Origin: Allium sativum
Taxonomy: Eukaryota; Streptophyta; Magnoliopsida; Asparagales; Amaryllidaceae
NCBI GenBank assembly: GCA_030737875.1
Contig: CM060912.1
Coordinates: 876,021,199 to 876,085,198 of the forward strand
DNA: 64,000 bases
Direction of reading: 5' to 3'
The first letter of the stretch is position 1. Every line of letters starts with the position of its first letter. Made by a program: the position numbers and the translations under genes. Below are positions 56,125 to 64,000 of the stretch, one piece after another. The notes beneath the pieces were generated by a model that saw only the letters and a list, made by a program, of their open reading frames with translations, was not told where the DNA came from and did not search any database.

Positions 56125-59100
56125 GTAAGTTCACTTTATCATTTTTTAGTGGTGTATAGCTTGCTCCTTTCGAGGAGTCGTTCCTTTCAGATTTGATTGG
56201 AGATATTTTTCAAATCTTAGTAGCAATCACAGATCTGATTTTGATATTCTATTTCTTAGTGAAATCTCCAAAAGAATGTTTGCACATGGAACGGATAAAC
56301 ACTTGTACATATCGCTAAATTTATGACATGTTGTACACTAAATTCTGTGTGAAGAAAGATTGGCATTTCTTGGAATTCAGATTCAATATTAGTTCTACAC
56401 TTAGGCTATTTGGTTTACTGACATTTTAATTTCACTTACAGTTTCATGCATGTCCTCAGTAAAAATTAATAACTGGTTTTTTGTTACTTATGACTATGTA
56501 CCCCTGTTGAAAAGTAAATATGATACTAACGGATAGCTAAGCATGCATAGGCGTGACTTGCATGACTCTGGTTTCATTTCTGACCACGATGATTCATAAG
56601 AACTTTATTTCCTCACATAATTGATTGACCGCACTTGCTTATTTTTATGGTTTTGTTGTTGAGGATCATCTGAGTGATATTACACAATTATAAAGCTCAA
56701 CTCTTTCCATTATGAAAGATAATATTTAATTTGTTTTTACATTTAAATCGTGTGTAGTTTTCAAAAAAGAAAGAAGCAGCAAATGAAAGCAAAATAAAGA
56801 AAGTTGAAGAAGATTAGGTATCACTATATAAAAAGATAGAAGCAAAACTGGAATAAACGGGGTGCACAAAGTAAAAAGTGGGATGAAAATTTTATTTTTA
56901 AAAGAAAGGAGGGGGGTGTTGGAGGTTGGGAAAAGCAATTGGCACCCGAGATATCAACGAAACTACCCTATACTAACATAAACAGAGGGTGGTTAAGGTA
57001 CGATGAACATGACTCAAACAGAGGAGTGAAGACATCTCAGAGCTCAGAGCTCAAAAGATATCTCTTTTTATCCAACTATTTACTCTCTTCCACAAAAAGT
57101 TGAGTTGAAAATTTTCTTCTTTTTCTCAAGTTATTTTGCTCCATTATTTTGGTTTGCTATTGTCTTTTTAAACTGACCATGGCCTGAACCGGTTTCTTGG
57201 TCGGATTGTTGTTCCCTCAGTCTGCCAGGTTGTTATGTGTGCATGTGTACACGAATATGCAACATAAAATGAAATTGAAATGACCTTAATCGAGTCTTCA
57301 ACCTAGGTTTAGTGTTGTTATAAGTTATAACTCTGTATGTTCAAATAGGCTAGTTAAGGTACGTTCTGGATTAGCTAAGAGTATGAATATGGGTTAGGAG
57401 AAACTTAACGATGTTTTATCAGTATTTGTGATAAATTTCATCAAATTAATGTTTGAATTATTCTTATTTTTCCTTTTTATTTATACCAGTTGGTTAATGG
57501 ATCATAGTACCAGACTGTGCATACAAGATCAGGCATGATATTCATGTCAGAAGTGAGGACAAATATTTGATACGTGTATTTCTGCGTTTTTCTTTCTCTT
57601 CCAAAGCCTCTCTTTCTTCATTACTTCTTCCTCTAAAATTTTCTGTGTCTTCTCACCTGCATTTTAATAGGCTTTCAAGTATCTTCTTCTCCATACCCAC
57701 ATCAGTTTCACGCAAAGACTGGGTTTGAGTAACGTAGATAAAGAGAAAGAAGGTGTTTGTATCGAATTAAAAGGACCAGATTGAAAGTCGTCTCATTCCA
57801 TTAGGTTAGTTTTAATAACAGTTATTATATACTTGTATTTTATGTAAAAAAACTTCTAATTAAATTTAAACGGTGAGGAATGTAAACTAACCACGTCCAG
57901 GATCACGCCCGCATAATCTGGGCACTTTTTCTTTTGTCCTTATAAACTCTATTTCTTCTCCACTCACGAAAACAATTCAACTACCCTGATCCGTGGACGG
58001 AGCCCGGATTTGGCATCATCCCGGGCTATGGTAACATAAATACTTTGACAAAAAGGAAAAAATAATAGAAAATAATTGCTGAACTGTGACATACTGATTT
58101 TCATAACATCTAAAGGTGAGTCAAAGATCCAAAATTTAAAGAACAAAACACGAAAATAATAAAACTGATTACGACAGCCGAATTTAAATTTCACAAGGCA
58201 AAAAAACAGACAAACGGGGATGAAAACATGATTAAATAATGTGATACAATTCATACATTTGCTCAGTTTTGTCCATTTCTATTAAACTATAATCATATAA
58301 ATACTGCGTGATAGAATTGATGACCCGGGCTGTAACCTAGGTATCATAGGCACAGATCCGTCCCTGCCCTTATCTTCTTTTCTAAGAGAAAATGCACAAA
58401 AGTATTTTTAAAAAACTACTCTCCAGATTTCAAGAACTCCTTGATTCTTCTAGCTATTTTCTAAAATTGAAAAAATAAACTCTCTCCTCGTCAAATTTTC
58501 TATTCTCTGGATCTCCCGTCTTCACTACCAAATTTTGTTTCCATGAGGCTTTGCGTTTAGTTGAAAGTATACTCGTCAAGGTATGATGATATACCGCATC
58601 AGCCTACTCGTGCCTAATAACGATGCTTGTAGCGATGGAATTTTCGTCGATCTACAAATCAGTGACAAAGGAACTTTGGTTTCGAATTTCACCTCGGTGC
58701 CATAAAGTTTTGTTGCAGTCGAGAGTAGAGGTGTATATAGAAGAAGACGTTGACGAAGATGTGGCGCCTGGTAAATGTGGGCGAATTTGATTGAGGCTGT
58801 TTGTGTTCTTTTGATACAGTCAGTGATGAGTCGGTTTATTTTGGTTTGACGTAGTTGCTATGAAAAAAAGTCTGCTTTTGATGAGTTTTTATGAATTGGC
58901 ATTACTAAAGCTTGGATGCAGTCACCTTTCTATAGAAATACTGAAAATGGGTTGTTTACGTCCAGATTTGCATTTGTCAATGTAACGGGTTATGTATTTA
59001 AATATGTAAAAGGGTGGTGTATTCACATATTCAATGGGTGTTGCGTCTACTAAATTATGTACAGAACCCATAGAACAGAGTTTGTGTCATGTACTTTTTT

Positions 59101-59664
59101 ATCATTTATAATGGGTGTTTCATTCAAAGTTAAATGTAAAAAACTACACATGATTTAAATGTAAAAACAAAGTTAAATATTTAAGGAAATTAGTTTCTTT
59201 CGAATGGTTAAATATTTGCAATTTAAAAATAAATGTCTTTATCACATGCGGAGTGTGTGTCATACGTTTGTCCCTGTAATTTCTTTAGTATGTAGGAGCC
59301 AACAAGAAAGATGAATGATTTATTGGTTAAGGGCCGAGATTAATGGACACGAAAGACAGGTAAACTAAAGATATGCTAGCTGAGTTGAAAATGAAATTTA
59401 TATCTAACGAAATATTGAATAATCGGTATAAATAAAATTTAGGGGAAATATAATAGTACGAAGATGATCGAAGATATTGGAAACAAATTATTTGCAGTGC
59501 TGTAGACGTCCAAAGTTCTGGAACACATCACAGAACCTAAATCAGATCGCCAAATAATCCAATCTAGGAGCGTCTTTTGTCCATATGTATATCAAGACGA
59601 AAGCAAAGGAAGAAAAGTAACTCTTGTAACAAATTTACAGGTTCACATGTAATTGGTTTAAACT
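56125..59664. other. No recognised gene; several leader-like CT-rich stretches
   Basis: Pyrimidine-rich stretches at about 57050-57180, 57570-57700 and 58430-58560 look like 5' leaders, but the ATGs that follow lead only to short frames; for example the ATG at 57179 meets a stop after two codons. A (TA)n run lies just beyond (59769-59785). These may be captured promoter or leader pieces; nothing is firm. Confidence 0.35.
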
Positions 59665-60833
59665 GAAATCCGTATCACGATAGATGACATTATCCAATTT
59701 CTTAGTATGGCATGGTTGAATGAATCATGGTTGCAGATTTACATCATGTAAATATATTTTTCACAAATATATATATATATATATATGTTTAAATAATGTA
59801 TAAATAATGTTGAATATATGTTTAAATAATGTGTAGGTGGTTAAACCATATGTGTAATGATCTCGAAGTGGAGACCATTGGGTTTATGTGTCCTCAGAAG
59901 CTTTCCCAAGTGCGCAAACATCCAGACGCAACAATTACATATATCATAAAAACATGGAATACGTCGCAATCTAAGAGATTAATTTTAGCCCCGTACTATG
60001 AAGGGTATGAAAATTAAACTTTTAGTAATTAACTAGTTTACATATTTATTGATGATTTTAACTTTTTTATAATGCAGGAAAAATTGTTTACTGCTTGTTT
60101 TTCAGATGGAGAAGAATGAAGTTTATGCTTTGGATCCGCAGTCCGAACGCAAACGTAGATTGGAAATTAAGCCGCAAGTGAACATGTATGTAGTATTACT
60201 AATTTTTGAAAATATAATTTTACTTCTTTCATATTTTTGAGACCTTTGTTTTTCACAGTTTTATTTATTATGGCAAGTAAAAAATTCATCGTTTTTCATT
60301 TTCACACAAATGTTTTACATGGCGGTATTCAGTGATCATCAAACTTGGTATATCAACTTTAAAGCTTTCTCAGCAAAGAAAATATTTGATGCATATGTGT
60401 AGGGCCTTTAAAGCTTACAAGTACGGCAGTAGACTTCGAGGAATCTTCTTGAAATGGATTAATGTTCAAGTGATTCTTTTTCATCTAACAAAAAAAATTG
60501 TATATTGTTTGGTATAAAACTTCAACTTAAACTGATTACTGAATCATTTTGTGACATTGTTGTAGTGTCCTCAACGGTCTGCATCAATAGATGGTGTATA
60601 TTTTGTGATGGAGTATATGCATGAAATAGTACAAAACCACTGTCAAAACAATGATCTAAATGAGGTAACATTTTATTTTTTCCTTCATATTTTATGTTAA
60701 ACAATTATATGTTTAATGTTTCAAAATAATCTCTTAATTGCAGTACTTTAAACAAGTTGATTCTTATAGCCAAACGGAGTTGGACGAGGTTCGAGATAAT
60801 TTAGCTGATTATATCATCCATAACTGGATGTAG
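59665..60833 (+). pseudogene. Ulp1-like cysteine protease domain gene, probably the C-terminal part of a CACTA-encoded protein
   Basis: Proposed exons: 59665-59751 (EIRITIDDIIQFLSMAWLNE), 59837-60004 (WLNHMCNDLEVETIGF, ending RLILAPYYEG), 60078-60185 (LLLVFQMEKNEVYALDPQSE), about 60333-60469 (CRAFKAYKYGSRLRGIFLKW), 60566-60664 (CPQRSASIDGVYFVMEYMHE) and 60744-60833 (YFKQVDSYSQTELDEV, to a stop). Order and motifs match the Ulp1 protease C-terminal domain found in plant transposon proteins. The His-Trp expected before LLLV reads Asn-Cys, and the catalytic Cys before Gly-Tyr reads Asp-Gly-Val-Tyr, while the Asp in YALDP is kept. Exon 4 does not join in phase as drawn. The enzyme would be inactive; the transposase part is absent. 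Confidence 0.75.
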
Positions 60834-61797
60834 TTTTCTTATACAAGGGAGCATTTTTGGTGAGCATTTCCTATCCAATAATTTTTTTAGCCTGCATTAT
60901 CTGTAGTGGGTCCTAATTCTTTGAGCAACGTTGTGAATTCCTAATCACAGGCATTGAGGTTATTTATTAATTCAAATAATTCAGTGAGGTTTGATTGATT
61001 GGAGAGCTTGGACCCTTCTGTAATCAAATAAGAGAGCCCACCGAAATGATCTAACCTCTAATTCTATTTGATGAGCGTTTCATCCATTCAAACGATAAAA
61101 CAAGCACCATATCGCAGCAATTTTATTAACATAACATCTAATTTTTGTCCAGATACTCATAAGGGCAATCAAGGCATGAAACCACATGTTTAAATCACTT
61201 TAAAATATAATCGTTACTAAATGAAGTAGGTGGTGGACAGTCCACCTTAAAATCCGTATGTAAGTGATTGTCAACTAACAATCACCCGTATTATACTGTA
61301 TTTTTTTATTAGTTATAATAAAATGTGTTTGCGATCATCTTAAAAACCGGTCGGTTTTGCCAATTTTTTTTCTCAAACTCAAATTCAGCTTCTGTGAGAA
61401 ACTATAGGCATTAAACATTTTTGCGCCGAAAACATCCATTATTATTTCTAAGGGTCAAAACACAACCAAAGTTTTAGTTCAATCACAATGTGGGTCACTG
61501 ATGGAAGAATCTTGCATTCCATGCTTCTGACCTTTGGGAAAGCTTTGTGCACTTTAAAAGGTGCACAAACTCCCTGGTAGGATCAATGCACTCTTGCAGA
61601 GACCCTGTTGAGGATCTCAAACGTTCAATCATGGGTATGCAAAAACAATAAACGAGACTTGAGCATTTTATGAATGAAGGAAAGTAACACACAAGTGTAT
61701 ACAATACATCATAATACAGTAGATTGAATTCCTGGTCATATAACAAAAAAGATCGTAACTGTCTAAAATATAGCTCGAAGAAATAATGAAAACTGAC
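60834..61797. other. Spacer, possibly including the 3' region of the L18 pseudogene
   Basis: The first part is AT-rich with no signal. Minus-strand 61495-61640 has a hydrophilic, protein-like frame (IERLRSSTGSLQECIDPTRE), but it lies downstream of the L18 stop and I could not assign it. Confidence 0.35.
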
Positions 61798-62454
61798 TCA
61801 AAACTGAAGACCGTTCTCTCTAGCATTGGCAGCGAGTGCTGCAATGCGTCCATGATACGGATAACCACCACGGTCAAAAGCTACTTTTGTTATTCACTTT
61901 TCCGCACCGATTTTTTTTGCAACCTCCTGTAACTAATTCATATAGAATATTCAAGCTTGTATTTTTCAGAGAACTTCCATATGTTAAAATACAAAATATG
62001 AAACTGGCTGAAGTAGACTCAATTAATTACATGTAGATTGTTGTTGCACCGGCTCCTTTTAATGACACACAAATACATTTTATATACATTATATACACAC
62101 ACACATACATACATATACTGATATATACATGTGTGTGAGTGTGCGTGCGCGTGCTCGCATAACGTTAAATGGACTTGAAGAGCTTACATGTCTAATACCC
62201 AAAAAAAAAAATTAATCAAGTTCCAGCTTACTCATTATAATAAACTTGAAAAGGTAACCCGGAAAGGAAATGGAATGCAAATGAAGTAATATGATATAGT
62301 AGAGAGAAATGGATGAAGAACATTTTTTCTTACAATTGTTGGCCCGGCGGAAAAATCAAAACTCTCTGAAACAGGTTTCTGCATAGTAGAAGCTGATGCC
62401 AATGTATGCATCTTTGTATCATCAATTACTTGCACATACAAATGCTTGTTCGAC
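61798..62454 (-). pseudogene. rpl18: Plastid 50S ribosomal protein L18 (uL18c) gene fragment, last two exons
   Basis: The exon at 62334-62454 (121 bases) encodes [20 protein letters not shown] then [20 protein letters not shown], and ends at a GTAAG donor. The exon at 61798-61926 encodes EVAKKIGAEK, a TGA, then [20 protein letters not shown] and [11 protein letters not shown] with a proper stop. Both match the C-terminal half of nuclear-encoded chloroplast L18, which binds 5S rRNA in the plastid ribosome. The in-frame TGA and an apparent in-frame loss of several codons before it mark a pseudogene. The transit peptide and N-terminal exons are not found to the right. It may be a captured or duplicated fragment. 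Confidence 0.85.
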
Positions 62455-64000
62455 CTATAAACAGATCATCTTGGTCTTTGTGGTGTACCTTCAACCTATA
62501 AACATTACTGATAACATTACTGATATCAGTAAATGTGTTGTAACATTACTGATAAATATTTCGATAGCTTATATCGTCTGAGGAAAGCACAATAACTATT
62601 TCGATCAATATCATTACTGATACAGTAAATGTGTTGTAAATTCTATTTCGACTGATACAGTAAATGTGTTGTACTTAGTGCATATGGTTTAAATTATAAA
62701 CTAGTTGAATTAGGATGAAAGAGGTTTATTAGGATGTTTATTAGGATGGAATAACATTACTGATTCAGCCTATAGAGTTGATACAGTTTCGGAAAGGGAT
62801 GTTGCATTGGGCGTAGGTTATGATTCGATATGGGGTATGATACAGTTTTTGGAAGGGGATGTGGTTAATGCTAAAAAATAAAGTTAGCATAGTTCCAAAA
62901 GTTACATTCAAAAAGTGACAATTGACAGGTCGTTTACTTCTCAAAGAAACTTTAGGGGTACGTTCATAGTATTATTCTTTAAAATAGGTAAAAAATAATT
63001 GAAGAAGAACGAGAAGAGCGACTTGATAAGTTTACTGCTTATCATGTGTCTGTGTTAAATAAATAAACTTGGTTAGTCCTCGGCTATGTAAGTGTGATTT
63101 TCTAGTTAACGACTAACTAGGAAACAACTGTTTACTTTGATTAACAGTGCTATTGTATAATTCTGTTTGTTTTGAAGTGGCTTAGTTCATTTCAATTTAT
63201 TTTAATGGGATTCTCATTGCTCAATCTCCATTTTCAGTTTAAGTCAGGTTATAATACATTGGTAGCAACTCAAATTATAAGGTGTCAACAAAGTTTTCAC
63301 AAAACCTGACATGCAACACATACACAATGTTTAATGCCTTTATAAGTCTATGCAGTTCATAACTTGCTTCAAGATACTTCTTGGATCTTAATCATCATAT
63401 CCTAGTTTAATTGAATTTTCAAATATGTTTAATCTATCTGATTAGTATGACTATTATCTAATTTATACTTTCTGGATAGTTGTTAACTTAACATATTTTT
63501 ATATAGTAGTCAACTTAAAAGTTAGCAAACACAAGACATTTGTGCTATATGCAGAGAAGTTTACAATCTTATACATGCCCTAAGGCCTCTTACTACTGTG
63601 TGCCTACTGCTAGTTCTGGGATAGTCATACAGATTTATTTTATGCCTTTCAAAGTTTCACTTGTATGATTTGTCTTGTATCAAAATTTACCTACCTACCT
63701 AACATAAGCATTTTAGTAGTTATTTATTTTATCCACTGCATCCAGTTGACGTACCTATAACTCGGAATTTGGTAGTTTATATAGCACTCAATTGTATACT
63801 ATAATGTGCGAAGTGCGTGTCTGTTTGCATAAATTTTTCCTTGATTGCGTCTGCTTTTGTAATGGTAGAATGAAGAATAAGTCAATAAATAAGACTCTAG
63901 TTTTTTTTAATGATGTCAATATAATTTTACTCCCTTTTTTACAATTAAATAAATTTAGAATGAGAAAAGGATTAATTTCAAAAGAACAAAAACAATTGCT
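62455..64000. other. No recognised gene; short repeats of CATTACTGAT
   Basis: ATTACTGATA-type words recur about seven times in 62500-62770, and GATACAGTAAATGTGTTGTA occurs near 62618 and 62655. The rest is AT-rich without coding signal. No CACTA right end is seen. A dinucleotide-rich tract (CA/TA/GT) lies at 62091-62155, inside the L18 intron. Confidence 0.4.

Larger units (their letters stand above)
53011..60840 (+). mobile_element. CACTA (En/Spm) transposon, left end and part of body; right end not found
   Basis: CACTAGTACAAAACAGTCC begins at 53011 with the diagnostic CACTA terminus, followed by subterminal repeats built on TTTGCGACGG and CCGTAGCA (53031-53420). A CT-rich leader-like exon follows with a GTAAGT donor (53717-53722). 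Further inside lie a germin-like fragment, an unknown exon and Ulp1-like exons; a Ulp1-type domain is known from some plant CACTA elements. No transposase domain and no matching right terminus are seen, so the right boundary given is provisional and the element may extend past the window. Confidence 0.65.

Noticed and set aside
57179..57260. ATG after a leader-like pyrimidine stretch
   Set aside because: The frame stops after two codons and no downstream exon could be joined.
61495..61746. Minus-strand hydrophilic frame downstream of L18
   Set aside because: Protein-like but unassignable and within the presumed 3' region of the L18 fragment; not enough support for a gene call.
61798..62454. 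Plastid L18 as a functional host gene
   Set aside because: An in-frame TGA, missing codons and no N-terminal exons in 1.5 kb argue for a pseudogene fragment.

Overview
This is a repeat-dense, AT-rich stretch of a flowering-plant nuclear genome, probably a eudicot; the species cannot be told from sequence. The signs are plant-type LTR retrotransposons primed by initiator tRNA-Met, a chromodomain Ty3/gypsy element, a plant CACTA transposon end, and intron-bearing fragments of a germin-like gene and a plastid ribosomal protein L18 gene. I see no intact host gene. Positions 1 to about 50150 form one nest of retroelements. The oldest visible layer is a minus-strand Ty1/copia remnant (48875-50150). 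Element C, an LTR element without gag-pol genes, lies against it. C's 5' LTR (tail at 21227-21777) was entered by element B (1-21226), and B's 5' LTR by element A (1702-14793). C's 3' LTR (22899-24865, 36503-37802, 48381-48874) was entered by E (24866-36502, minus-strand chromovirus, internally deleted, carrying solo LTR F) and by D (37803-48380, plus-strand chromovirus with complete domain order but stops and frameshifts). A, B and C are LARD-like: LTRs of 6.0 kb (A), 4.8 kb (B) and at least 3.7 kb (C) flank only 1.0-1.5 kb of non-coding interior. They share the tRNA-iMet binding site, the motif before the polypurine tract and several LTR hairpins with the chromoviruses, so D/E/F-like relatives may have supplied their proteins. 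Target-site duplications close A (ATTCA), F (ATTAA) and D (GTTTA); sister LTRs or copies preserve empty sites for A, B and F. To the right lie a DUF4283-like retroelement fragment (50250-50790), an old minus-strand LTR piece of the B/C type (about 51040-52900), and a CACTA left end at 53011. The last 11 kb, perhaps all inside that CACTA element, hold a germin-like fragment (minus), an unidentified exon, a Ulp1-like protease pseudogene (plus) and two exons of plastid RPL18 (minus). The most unusual signal is in the LTRs: several hairpins keep their pairing while the paired bases change between diverged elements. These include a tandem pair of about 75-nt stem-loops downstream of the TATA box in D, E and F, and a stem-loop shortly after the primer-binding site in A, B and C. 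A GTCGAC array also lies upstream of the TATA box in D, E and F. All alignments were done by eye; no identity values were computed.
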